Below, piece by piece: positions 58,447 through 64,000 of a stretch of DNA of 64,000 bases (position 1 is the stretch's first letter; each line of letters begins with the position of its first letter). The notes under the pieces are model-generated. The model saw only the letters and a list, made by a program, of their open reading frames with translations. It did not search any database and had not been told where the DNA came from. The position numbers and the translations under genes are program-made. Origin of the DNA: Falsochrobactrum shanghaiense (lineage in GTDB: Bacteria; Pseudomonadota; Alphaproteobacteria; Rhizobiales; Rhizobiaceae); assembly GCF_003149535.1 (NCBI RefSeq), contig NZ_QGDB01000004.1:64501-128500 (forward strand), given 5' to 3'.

Positions 58447-58628
58447 CTATCCTCATCCCTTACAAAGCCGATTTGATCCATCATGCGAATGATAGGGAAG
58501 CCGTCTGCATCAATGATGCCGGTGTCTACCGGCTCCGGGTCAAATACTTCGCGGGAGAGGCTATCGAGCGCGTTAGCTTCACCCCAATCCATCTTCGGAC
58601 GGCAACGGAGAGAAAAGTACCGTGCCAT
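58443..58628 (-). CDS. Small acidic phage protein
   Basis: 61 residues. The ATG at 58628 has GGAGAGAG about 5 bases upstream; a TTG at 58646 in frame lacks a site. MARYFSLRCRPKMDWGEAN is followed by an acidic part (DPEPVDTGIIDADGFPII). It ends in ATGA with the lipoprotein gene. There is no family call. A terminator-like hairpin lies just upstream. Confidence 0.6.
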   Translation of the reverse strand: MARYFSLRCRPKMDWGEANALDSLSREVFDPEPVDTGIIDADGFPIIRMMDQIGFVRDEDR

Positions 58629-58644
58629 TTGCTCTCTCCAATGC

Positions 58645-58668
58645 AAAAGCCCCGCGTGAGCGAGGCTT
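58645..58668 (-). terminator. Terminator-like hairpin upstream of the packaging operon
   Basis: In the minus direction GCCTCGC-TCAC-GCGGGGC (one G-U pair) is followed by TTTTGC. It lies between the early/regulatory block and the terminase block, so it could separate early from late transcripts or be a site for antitermination. Confidence 0.55.
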
Positions 58669-58731
58669 CATGAAACTTAGTTAATGCGTGCGACATGCTA
58701 GCGTAAGGTTGAGTGCATTAAGCACTCAGCT

Positions 58732-58830
58732 ATGAAACACCTGTTGGACTACGCCATTTTCTTTTTTGCGGTGTTAGCAGTTCTTTATACTGCTTATGCA
58801 GTCGCTTCTAACGCTTTCGTAAATATCTGA
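58732..58830 (+). CDS. Possible 32-residue single-span membrane peptide
   Basis: MKHLLDYAIFFFAVLAVLYT and a 12-residue remainder ending SNAFVNI, one clear membrane helix. It is on the plus strand in a gap between minus-strand genes. No Shine-Dalgarno is visible. A GAGTGC-ATTAA-GCACTC inverted repeat (58711-58727) ends 4 bases before the ATG. It resembles small hydrophobic type I toxins or phage leader peptides in size only. Confidence 0.35.
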   Translation: MKHLLDYAIFFFAVLAVLYTAYAVASNAFVNI

Positions 58831-58925
58831 ACGAGGGTGAAGTTAGCCCTTATGGCTCGCGCTACCCGGATAAGTGGGGCGTTACTGCATGAGGGCGGAT
58901 AAGAAGGCCGCCACTTACCCTTGCG

Positions 58926-59117
58926 CTATCTGGTTGCAAAGGAAGAGGCAGCGGCCATGTCATGTGTGCGAGGCGGATAGTTGACGGGTTTGCCGCAGCA
59001 TGGACCAGTGAGCGCTATACCGCCTCGCATTCCGTTGAGGCAGTGCCTCGAATCAAAAAGCGGCCCGTAAGCCGCTGTAATCTGGGCGCAACTCTGCACC
59101 TTAAAATCTGATGTCAT
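58926..59117 (-). CDS. Small Cys-containing protein, coupled to upstream gene
   Basis: 63 residues. The ATG overlaps the stop of the 195-residue gene as ATGA. It contains four cysteines (QSCAQ, SRHCLNG, GPCCGKP). No family is recognised. Coupling supports it, but composition is not decisive. Confidence 0.4.
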   Translation of the reverse strand: MTSDFKVQSCAQITAAYGPLFDSRHCLNGMRGGIALTGPCCGKPVNYPPRTHDMAAASSFATR

Positions 59118-59701
59118 TTATTAAGTGATTTGCTCTTGTTGTCAAGAATGAAGTGCCGATGAAGCGCATTGCACACAAGTCTTGCTGCGCCGAGCATGTG
59201 GGGCATCATCTCATCTTGGACGATGATAAACTGCAAAGCGGCCCATAGGTTTTCTGACCGATGCTGATCTTGCGTCTCCTGAACAGCTTTATGGGCTGCG
59301 TCATATGATTTTTTTACTCGCTTGCACCATTCTGAATACTGATCAGGATCGGAAGTATCGACGCTTCCATTCGGCTCGAAATATGCACCGGGTGACAAGA
59401 GGGACTTCTGATAATCGTTCCGCACGTCCAGATAGCGAAGCGCTGCCTCATACTGGTCTTGGCTCAAGCCGTCTGCACGTCCCATCATAGCAAGCCGCCC
59501 GAGGTTTGTTGCCGCCTTCTGGTCCATAGCCTGATCTTTCGTCAAATTGAATATTCTCATTCTGGCATCGATGGCTGCTTTTGCTGGATGCTCCTTTGCG
59601 CGGGACCGCCTGCCGTTTGGCTCGCGCATCACGCCTTCCTTCTTCGGCCTCCCTCTGCTCCGCTTAGCTTTTATCTTTGCTGCCTTACTGTAAGCCGCCA
59701 T
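59114..59701 (-). CDS. Phage protein with basic N-terminus
   Basis: 195 residues. The start at 59701 has GAGGA about 5 bases upstream; the frame is open to 59797. SKAAKIKAKRSRGRPKKEGV resembles an AT-hook-like DNA-binding tail. The remainder is helical (LSQDQYEAALRYLDVRNDYQK, LWAALQFIIVQDEMM). It may be a late-gene regulator or a packaging accessory, judging from its place between HTH genes and terminase. It has no clear family. Confidence 0.65.
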   Translation of the reverse strand: MAAYSKAAKIKAKRSRGRPKKEGVMREPNGRRSRAKEHPAKAAIDARMRIFNLTKDQAMDQKAATNLGRLAMMGRADGLSQDQYEAALRYLDVRNDYQKSLLSPGAYFEPNGSVDTSDPDQYSEWCKRVKKSYDAAHKAVQETQDQHRSENLWAALQFIIVQDEMMPHMLGAARLVCNALHRHFILDNKSKSLNK

Positions 59702-59723
59702 GTCGTTCCTCGCTGCCGTGTAC

Positions 59724-59999
59724 TTATGCTGCCTGCTTGCTTGCCGCGTTGAATGGTTCCAAGCCTTGCGCCACTCTGATTTCATCGGCGATGGCAATCA
59801 GCTTTGCCATGCCCATCCGCCTTGGTCTGCCTCGCCCTTGACTGACATTCACCATGCCCATAGGTGAGCCTGATACCGTGTAGCCGTACTCCGAAAGAAA
59901 GCTTGCCAGATGATGGAAATCCGTAGATTCCCCTTGCTCAAACCGGCGCACACCATGCTTTGAAAGATATTCTTCGATCAGGATGGTTTCGAATTTCAT
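59724..59999 (-). CDS. Phage protein of unknown function
   Basis: 91 residues. FETILIEEYLSKHGVRRFEQGE start, then GRGRPRRMGMAKLIAIADEIR with a basic segment. It overlaps the HTH gene by 4 bases (ATGA). It lies in the regulatory block and may bind DNA. I do not recognise the family. Confidence 0.6.
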   Translation of the reverse strand: MKFETILIEEYLSKHGVRRFEQGESTDFHHLASFLSEYGYTVSGSPMGMVNVSQGRGRPRRMGMAKLIAIADEIRVAQGLEPFNAASKQAA

Positions 60000-60229
60000 G
60001 CCAACTCTCCATGCGGAACGGTGCGGACCTTCCTGCGCTTCTCACTGCTGATTGCCCGGTGGACACGCATGGCAGCGTCCGCTTCTGTGATGCCCATGAT
60101 TTGAGCGATTTCCAGCGTGTCCTTCCCTTGGCGGAATAGACGCAGCGGCTTGAAAACTTCCCGGTCCTTTTTTGACCAGTAGTACGAGGATTGGGCATCA
60201 GGATAAGCGTAGTGGGCTGTGCTGGTCAT
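59996..60229 (-). CDS. HTH-type phage regulator
   Basis: 77 residues. LRLFRQGKDTLEIAQIMGITEADAAMRVHRAI reads as a sigma-region-4-like or LuxR-like helix-turn-helix. The tail is basic (SSEKRRKVRTV). It may control late genes, which start just downstream. Both ends overlap neighbours by 4 bases, so it is in the early operon. Confidence 0.68.
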   Translation of the reverse strand: MTSTAHYAYPDAQSSYYWSKKDREVFKPLRLFRQGKDTLEIAQIMGITEADAAMRVHRAISSEKRRKVRTVPHGELA

Positions 60230-60723
60230 GCTGCCCTCGCTGGTCCGTAAACTGTCGCGGTTTTAGCGGCCCACAGGGATCCGGGCGGGTAATCATGCTT
60301 GGCTCTGGCAACCCATGTTCCGTGATCGATACCAACTGCGAGAATTTCACGTCCCTTCGTATGATCCGTTTTCGTGCGAGACTTGCTGTAAGCAATCGCC
60401 TCGGCGCGCGCCTTCTCGACTTCGCGGACATATGCCATGTTATCGAGGATGGGCTTCATTACCCGCTCGCATTCCCGGCGCAGTTCCGGGGGAGACGGCA
60501 TAAACCCATGCTGGAGGTCTGAATGACCCTGAATGATGTTCTGAACCGCCATTTCAAGGCTATGGCGCGATACGCCATGCAAGGCCCGGAAATACACCTC
60601 CTTGAATAGCTTTCGGTCACTTTGAACCCGAGAAGGCAAGGCGGAGAGGATGTACATTGCTTTCGAAATGTCCTCCTCCGTAACCAGCATCGAATACGTT
60701 TGATTGGGGGCTATCTGGTTCAT
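60226..60723 (-). CDS. Helicase-loader/replisome accessory-like protein
   Basis: 165 residues. DISKAMYILSALPSRVQSDRK and RALHGVSRHSLEMAVQNIIQG, then HGFMPSPPELRRECERV, follow a pattern found in phage genes next to O-like replication proteins, some likened to helicase loaders. The ATG lies inside the replication gene with a 107-base overlap in a different frame. The role is inferred from motif and place. Confidence 0.62.
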   Translation of the reverse strand: MNQIAPNQTYSMLVTEEDISKAMYILSALPSRVQSDRKLFKEVYFRALHGVSRHSLEMAVQNIIQGHSDLQHGFMPSPPELRRECERVMKPILDNMAYVREVEKARAEAIAYSKSRTKTDHTKGREILAVGIDHGTWVARAKHDYPPGSLWAAKTATVYGPARAA

Positions 60724-61378
60724 CTCGTAAAATTCCTCGTTCGATCAGGTCATCTCGCCAAATGTCGGTTGCGCTCTCACCTCGCTTTGGAGGCGGTTCG
60801 CGGCGTTTACCCTGCCGATTGTCGTACCGGCCTTCGAGAATTGCGGCGAAGGACGAGGGCTGGAGCAGGAAATCCAGATCAGCCCTCCACCCCCGGTCGT
60901 TGCCACCAGTGCAAAAACTGCTCGCCTCGATCTTGGCAAGCGCCTCCAACCAGACCGACAGGCCATGCTGGCGAACCGTGGCAGCCAGTTTCCGCTTTCG
61001 AGTTTCGGTCAAAACCCGAACCGAAGGCAGTCCACAGCGGCCAGCAGTGGCGTGATAGGCTTCGAGAGCTTCCGAATGATCGAAATCTGTGGGGGAAGAG
61101 CCCCCTTTAGGGGGCGAAGGGGGATTGATAGGGGTTAGTTTTTTAGGGGGTGTGGGGGACCTTTTTTCAGGGGAAAGGTTTTCACCGTCTGAAACGTCTT
61201 GTTCCGTCTTATTAAGACGCTTTTCAGACGCTTTCTTTTCGTAGTAGCGACGATTACGTTCCTGACGCGCCGTACGAGCGGGCTTAATTTCTTGCTCTAT
61301 TGCTTCGGCAGCTATCAAGGCTTGCTCAATAGTCAATCCAGCTTCAAGCATACGGCGAATGGCGGCGGCAATGCTCAT
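60617..61378 (-). CDS. Phage replication protein (O/DnaT-like)
   Basis: 253 residues. The N-terminal helices (IAAAIRRMLEAGLTIEQALIAAEAIEQ) are followed by a basic, Pro-rich linker. The C-terminal domain (about 105-205) has TETRKRKLAATVRQHG, then SSFCTGGNDRGWRADLDFLL, which is the usual end of phage replication initiators. It would bind the origin or help load DnaB. It overlaps DUF1064 upstream by 4 bases and the loader-like gene downstream by 107. Confidence 0.75.
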   Translation of the reverse strand: MSIAAAIRRMLEAGLTIEQALIAAEAIEQEIKPARTARQERNRRYYEKKASEKRLNKTEQDVSDGENLSPEKRSPTPPKKLTPINPPSPPKGGSSPTDFDHSEALEAYHATAGRCGLPSVRVLTETRKRKLAATVRQHGLSVWLEALAKIEASSFCTGGNDRGWRADLDFLLQPSSFAAILEGRYDNRQGKRREPPPKRGESATDIWRDDLIERGILRDEPDSPQSNVFDAGYGGGHFESNVHPLRLAFSGSK

Positions 61379-61731
61379 TGCACCACCTCAATATCAATAC
61401 CGAGGAATGCCTTCACAAGCTTGCTCTTGAGGCGGAAAACGGGTGTTTCAACACCCTTCACATCGATCACGCGAAAGCGGTCTTCTGTGAAATCCCAGAA
61501 GGCAAAATCAGCCTTGTATGTCGTGATAAGCTCACCCTTGGGGCCAAGGACGGCAAAAGGACGTTGAAGCTCTACGCCACCAACCTCGCCTGCCTGCTCG
61601 CGCAGTTTAAGCTGCACGTAATAGCGAGCCTCTGCCCGACTATCGAAAGTGATGCCATCAACAACAGTTTTCTTCGCGCCGTATTTGTTCGGCTTGGTCT
61701 GCTGGCGGAATTCTGCGGCGGTCATTCTCAT
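61375..61731 (-). CDS. DUF1064 nuclease-fold phage protein
   Basis: 118 residues. NKYGAKKTVVDGITFDSRAEARYY starts the DUF1064 family. The LITTYKADFAFWD and FRVIDVKGVET strands carry the D and E/K of a PD-(D/E)XK-like core, so it is probably an endonuclease acting in replication or recombination. The ATG at 61731 overlaps the previous stop as ATGA. The full domain is intact. Confidence 0.8.
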   Translation of the reverse strand: MRMTAAEFRQQTKPNKYGAKKTVVDGITFDSRAEARYYVQLKLREQAGEVGGVELQRPFAVLGPKGELITTYKADFAFWDFTEDRFRVIDVKGVETPVFRLKSKLVKAFLGIDIEVVQ

Positions 61732-61934
61732 GCCGCCTCGCTTTCTGCCTTGCGGCGCTCAATCTCGTTTTCAACGAGCTTCACCACTTGCTTGCGATGC
61801 TGGAGAATGCGTTCCTGTTGGGCAAACCAGTGCTCAGGGCGCGGCGGCTTTTCACGCCTGCCCTTTTCAATCTGGTCAGTCTTTGACCAGACTTCACCTG
61901 TGGCCATATCGAGCATTTCGCGCAGCGTGAGCAT
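61728..61934 (-). CDS. Small phage protein, early operon
   Basis: 68 residues. The ATG at 61934 has GAGGTGA about 4 bases upstream; the longer frame to 62009 overlaps the preceding gene. LREMLDMATGEVWSKTDQ, then HWFAQQERILQHRKQVVKLV, is helical and charged. It overlaps the DUF1064 start. The role is unknown. Confidence 0.62.
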   Translation of the reverse strand: MLTLREMLDMATGEVWSKTDQIEKGRREKPPRPEHWFAQQERILQHRKQVVKLVENEIERRKAESEAA

Positions 61935-61941
61935 ATTCACC

Positions 61942-62191
61942 TCACGCAAGCCGATACGTTTGCGATCCGCCCGGAAACAGGTCGTCGCCGTGCGGAGAAA
62001 CATAGCCATGCTCGATCAGCCAGCGACCGGACGCAGGCCCGACCGATTTCCCATCGGGTAAGGTGAAATAAACGAAACCGCCGCCCTTTATGGCTTCCTC
62101 TGTGAGGGAGACCTCGCGGGCAAGGATTGCCCCCCCCATGCAGGCGACCAAGGGTTGGCTTCACGTAATGCGGTATTTTTTGCGCTTCCAT
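61942..62191 (-). pseudogene. Early gene split by an 8-G tract (frameshifted)
   Basis: The natural start is the ATG at 62191 (MEAQKIPHYVKPTLGRLH), coupled as TAATG to the 32-residue gene upstream. At 62130-62137 the coding strand has eight G. In the present frame the product becomes Arg-rich and unlike a protein. With seven G the frame continues as AILAREVSLTEEAIKGGG, FVYFTLPDGKSVGPASG and on to the TGA at 61942, about 82 residues. It is a frameshift, a sequencing error or a slippage switch. A TTG/ATG restart after the tract (62151/62139) is possible. Confidence 0.6.
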
Positions 62192-62289
62192 TACACCCTC
62201 CATGCGAAATAGAGGCCGATCAGACAGATCAGCAGGATTGTCAGGGAAACCGTAAAGACGGCAGCGATAGCGGCGTGGAGAAGGTTCAT
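62191..62289 (-). CDS. 32-residue single-span membrane peptide
   Basis: MNLLHAAIAAVFTVSLTILL and 12 more residues ending FAWRV form one membrane helix. The stop overlaps the next ATG (TAATG). CGAGAA lies before the ATG. Its place inside the early operon suggests a small membrane protein made soon after infection or induction. The function is unknown. Confidence 0.5.
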   Translation of the reverse strand: MNLLHAAIAAVFTVSLTILLICLIGLYFAWRV

Positions 62290-62295
62290 TTCTCG

Positions 62296-62733
62296 TCACT
62301 CTCCATGCGTTCGAAGATTTGTTTTCGAAGCTTCCTTCTCTTGACGAACCTTCGCCAAAAGCTGCGAAGCCTCGCCGACCAAATCCTCCATATCAGCATC
62401 ACTGCTCACCGCTCTTTCGAGTTCCAATTCGTGTTGAAGTTGCGCAATCTGGCGCTCGCAAAAATCGAGATAAGCCGAACGGACGCGACTAAAAACTGAC
62501 GCTTCCACGGTCTTTGAGCGGCCAATGCGCAGATTGTTTAAAGTCCAATAAGACAAGCCATATCGACGGCTCAGGCGCTTAAGAGCTTGACTGTGATCGC
62601 CCCACCCTCTTGCTTCTTTCTCCGTCATGTCGCGGACATACTGTCCGGCTCTATCCACTAGTTCGCAGCTACTCATAACTTTGCGCTCCGAAGCCAATTG
62701 ATGTTCCATTGACTGAAATTCTTTGCACCCCAT
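62296..62733 (-). CDS. Early phage protein with HTH-like segment
   Basis: 145 residues from 62733 (GAAGGA about 9 bases upstream), or 126 from MSSCELVDRAG at 62676, which has a GGAG site. SQALKRLSRRYGLSYWTLNNLR reads as a helix-turn-helix. The C-terminal half is a coiled coil (FCERQIAQLQHELELERAV). It may be an early regulator, similar in outline to several rhizobial phage proteins. Confidence 0.65.
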   Translation of the reverse strand: MGCKEFQSMEHQLASERKVMSSCELVDRAGQYVRDMTEKEARGWGDHSQALKRLSRRYGLSYWTLNNLRIGRSKTVEASVFSRVRSAYLDFCERQIAQLQHELELERAVSSDADMEDLVGEASQLLAKVRQEKEASKTNLRTHGE

Positions 62734-62762
62734 GCCAAAAATCCTTCGCTACGTTTCAGGAC

Positions 62763-63017
62763 ATGGAGAGCAGCCTGAAACGAAACGAACGCAGGAGAGA
62801 AAGCTTGGAGTTGATCGGCTATTACGCTTGGAGAGTTCTGCAAAACGCTCGCAAAGCAGCGATAGCCCGACAGAAAGAAAACGCGGATGCTGAAATGCGT
62901 GGACCTGCTTTGTCCAAGGTTGAGAGGGAAGCCCCGCCCACGCGCCGCCAAGGCGCATCCGCTGACACCGAAGAACTTGGCGGACAGGCATTCGCGCCCG
63001 GAAGAACGCGCACGTGA
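62763..63017 (+). CDS. Possible plus-strand gene in the early region
   Basis: 84 residues. MESSLKRNERRRESLELIGY and a helical WRVLQNARKAAIARQKENAD segment look protein-like; the end is Arg/Pro/Gly-rich. The ribosome-binding site is poor. A strong plus-strand terminator (63095-63130) follows, which supports a rightward transcript. The opposing minus frame looks like a shadow. Confidence 0.42.
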   Translation: MESSLKRNERRRESLELIGYYAWRVLQNARKAAIARQKENADAEMRGPALSKVEREAPPTRRQGASADTEELGGQAFAPGRTRT

Positions 63018-63072
63018 CGCTCGGTGTGTCTGTGAATTTGAGAATTGGACAGGACAGTTCCTCATCGCCGCC

Positions 63073-63276
63073 TCAATCCTGTCCAGAAAGGGGAGCCTCA
63101 CCGCGCTTATTGAAGGCGGTGAGGCTTTTCTCGTCTGCTGCTTGGGAGGCGGAGGAAGCAGACGAAAGGAGATTGCGTAAAGCATGATGACGAGTGCGAC
63201 CGCTCGCGCCTCGGCCAGTGATCTGGCAAGTCGCAATGAAATTACCGTCTTGTGTGGAATATACGGTCGCGTTCAT
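63073..63276 (-). CDS. Small protein with HicB-like pattern
   Basis: 67 residues. TVYSTQDGNFIATCQITGRG, ASGRTRHHALRNLLS has the layout of a HicB antitoxin half-fold (strand, D-G turn, strand, G-x-T helix). There is no HicA toxin beside it. The ATG lies 3 bases after the GapR stop. Its 3' end overlaps the plus-strand terminator, so the two strands may interfere. Confidence 0.5.
   Translation of the reverse strand: MNATVYSTQDGNFIATCQITGRGASGRTRHHALRNLLSSASSASQAADEKSLTAFNKRGEAPLSGQD
63095..63130 (+). terminator. Plus-strand terminator in the early region
   Basis: GCCTCACCGC (63095-63104) and GCGGTGAGGC (63116-63125) form a perfect 10-bp stem, followed by TTTTCTCG. Confidence 0.7.
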
Positions 63277-63279
63277 GGA

Positions 63280-63540
63280 TCAGGCCATTCCCAGAGCATC
63301 GCAGTACATTTGAAGCATTGCTTCTTCCTCCTGCCGCTCGTGGTCTTCCTTTTTGCGAAGGCGGATGATCGTGCGGACGACTTTGCTATCGAAGCCAGAG
63401 CCTTTCAGTTCCGCGTAAACTTCCTTGATGTCGTCGCCGATGGTCTTCTTTTCTTCTTCAAGGCGTTCAATACGCTCTATGAAGGCGCGAAGCTGGCCGA
63501 CTGCAATTGTCTGTGCTTCCGATGTGATGTCGTCACTCAT
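63280..63540 (-). CDS. Phage-encoded GapR (DUF2312) nucleoid protein
   Basis: 86 residues that match GapR nearly end to end: [18 protein letters not shown], a [18 protein letters not shown] core and a [17 protein letters not shown] end. In Caulobacter GapR clamps overtwisted AT-rich DNA ahead of forks and stimulates topoisomerases. A copy in the early operon could ease phage replication or compete with host GapR. AGGA lies 7 or so bases upstream of the ATG. Confidence 0.9.
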   Translation of the reverse strand: MSDDITSEAQTIAVGQLRAFIERIERLEEEKKTIGDDIKEVYAELKGSGFDSKVVRTIIRLRKKEDHERQEEEAMLQMYCDALGMA

Positions 63541-63555
63541 AAGGCCATCCTCGTT

Positions 63556-63681
63556 TTACAAAATGGATCGACGGTGAAACCACACGCGATACGCGCGGCC
63601 CGGATTACGTTTCGATTTTTGGAAAATGCGGCGAATGCGGTATTGCCACCACCAACCGCGAATGCGCTTTGTGACACTCAT
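63556..63681 (-). CDS. 41-residue basic protein
   Basis: The ATG at 63681 overlaps the XRE stop as ATGA. The product (VTKRIRGWWWQYRIRRIFQK, then RAYRVWFHRRS) is extremely basic with a WWW run. It may bind nucleic acid or membrane. Coupling to the Cro-like gene suggests it is an immediate-early product. No family is recognised. Confidence 0.55.
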   Translation of the reverse strand: MSVTKRIRGWWWQYRIRRIFQKSKRNPGRAYRVWFHRRSIL

Positions 63682-63896
63682 ACCGCCACCCCGCTTCTCG
63701 CCTCTTTGCGGGGCTTGGGGGATGCATCAAGGGCTAAGCGATCAATGAACGCTTTAGCTGGCCCTCGCGTCGGTAAGCCTTCGTTCTCCCAACGCCATAC
63801 CGTCGAGAGATTAACCCCGGCCATTTGGGCCAATTGGGTTTGCGTCAACTTTAAAGCACGGCGAATGGCCGGGAGATCGATGTTTGCGTTTTCCAT
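63678..63896 (-). CDS. Cro-size XRE-family regulator
   Basis: 72 residues from the ATG at 63896. RRALKLTQTQLAQMAGVNLSTVWRWENEG is a clear HTH_XRE domain; the rest is a basic tail (SPKPRKEARSG). It is first in the leftward early operon, so it is probably the Cro analogue. A TTGACG-N17-CATACT promoter places the transcription start at or next to this ATG, so the mRNA may be leaderless. The frame is open to 63998, which I reject as it would include the promoter. Confidence 0.85.
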   Translation of the reverse strand: MENANIDLPAIRRALKLTQTQLAQMAGVNLSTVWRWENEGLPTRGPAKAFIDRLALDASPKPRKEARSGVAV

Positions 63897-63902
63897 ATGC
63901 AT

Positions 63903-63931
63903 AGTATGCGTTACGCAAACATAATCGTCAA
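63903..63931 (-). promoter_or_regulatory. Early leftward promoter
   Basis: -35 TTGACG (complement of 63926-63931) and -10 CATACT (complement of 63903-63908), spacing 17. The predicted start falls at about 63896, on the XRE ATG. Confidence 0.65.
63904..63920. promoter_or_regulatory. Operator O1 of the lysogeny switch
   Basis: GTATGCGTTACGCAAAC is a 17-bp palindrome with one mismatched pair; its core TGCGTTACGCA is perfect. It covers the -10 and spacer of the leftward promoter. Confidence 0.6.
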
Positions 63932-63952
63932 GTCGAAACGCATACGGATAAT
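63929..63952 (+). promoter_or_regulatory. Operator O2 and divergent rightward promoter
   Basis: 63929-63945 repeats the AACGCATAC half of O1 (11 of 17 positions match O1 on the other strand), 25 bases centre to centre. It lies between a -35-like TCGTCA (63925-63930) and a -10-like GATAAT (63947-63952) that point right. Confidence 0.45.
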
Positions 63953-63967
63953 GTGCAATATGCAAGA

Positions 63968-64000
63968 ATGACAGAAGACACTCGCCCAGACGCTGCAAAA
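63968..64000 (+). CDS. Start of divergent gene, possible CI-type repressor (partial)
   Basis: ATG at 63968 opens MTEDTRPDAAK and runs off the right edge. It lies about 9 bases after the predicted start of the rightward promoter and is divergent from the Cro-like gene, where a lysogeny repressor is expected. Only 11 codons are present, so the identity is inferred from position. Confidence 0.4.
   Translation, partial: MTEDTRPDAAK

Larger units (their letters stand above)
37366..64000. mobile_element. Prophage with podovirus-type structural genes (right end beyond the window)
   Basis: A nearly uniform minus-strand block. In transcription order it carries switch, early and replication genes, terminase, portal, scaffold, capsid, tail and internal virion proteins, fibres and lysis. 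There is no tape-measure, tail-tube or sheath gene, which favours a short-tailed virion. The left limit is placed at the tRNA-Val 3' end. No integrase or second attachment site is visible, so the element continues past 64,000. Structural genes look intact. Confidence 0.9.

Noticed and set aside
62673-63236. A 187-codon minus-strand open frame in the early phage region
   Set aside because: Its composition is unlike a protein, and it overlaps other better supported frames and a terminator.
63184-63924. A 246-codon plus-strand frame opposite gapR and the XRE gene
   Set aside because: It is a mirror of two well supported minus-strand genes and crosses the operator region.

Overview
The window looks like an alphaproteobacterial chromosome of the Brucella/Ochrobactrum group (Brucellaceae). 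The call rests on recognisable proteins: an Omp10-type lipoprotein, homospermidine synthase, CpdR, a ferrochelatase next to Omp10, and a roughly 104-bp palindromic intergenic repeat of the size class known from Brucella. Proteins resemble Brucella orthologues without being textbook-identical, so I name the family group and not a species.

Bases 1-37,365 are ordinary chromosome. In order they hold: the start of a probable GNAT acetyltransferase; the modABC molybdate importer; tRNA hydroxylase TrhO; a phage-type N-acetylmuramidase; KDPG aldolase; a large M15-type envelope protein; an NtrC-like response regulator that lacks the sigma-54 contact loop; an M3 oligopeptidase; the folate genes pabB-pabC; homospermidine synthase; an Omp10-like lipoprotein; hemH; a stomatin/NfeD pair; arabinose-5-phosphate isomerase; an outer-membrane beta-barrel protein; galU; an MltB-type transglycosylase; a DUF459 protein; gltBD (glutamate synthase); threonine aldolase; an Hsp20; a PepSY-like periplasmic protein; a lysophospholipase; HisN-type phosphatase; an N-formylglutamate amidohydrolase; cpdR; and tRNA-Val(GAC).

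From just after the tRNA (about 37,366) to the right edge the window is a prophage with podovirus-type structural genes, nearly all on the minus strand. Read in transcription order from the right: a Cro-size XRE regulator with two related operators and the start of a divergent gene (probable lysogeny switch); small early genes including a phage GapR (DUF2312); a replication block (DUF1064 protein, O-like replication protein, helicase-loader-like protein); HTH regulators; terminase small and large subunits; portal; scaffold; DUF5309/SU10-type major capsid; adaptor and tail genes; large internal-virion proteins including one with a transglycosylase domain; an S74 tail fibre and a second fibre; and a lysis cassette (GH19-like endolysin, holin-like protein, overlapping Rz/Rz1 spanins) abutting the tRNA. 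No integrase is visible, so it and the other attachment site should lie beyond base 64,000.

Plus-strand islands break the prophage's uniform orientation: a four-gene coupled operon (42,575-43,579) of one lipoprotein and three small membrane proteins, a single gene at 45,622, and less certain small genes at 58,732 and 62,763. The first two look like morons, cargo expressed independently of the lytic programme. One early gene is split by an eight-G tract. Several leaders (modA, gltB, hsp20) contain hairpins that suggest RNA-level regulation.
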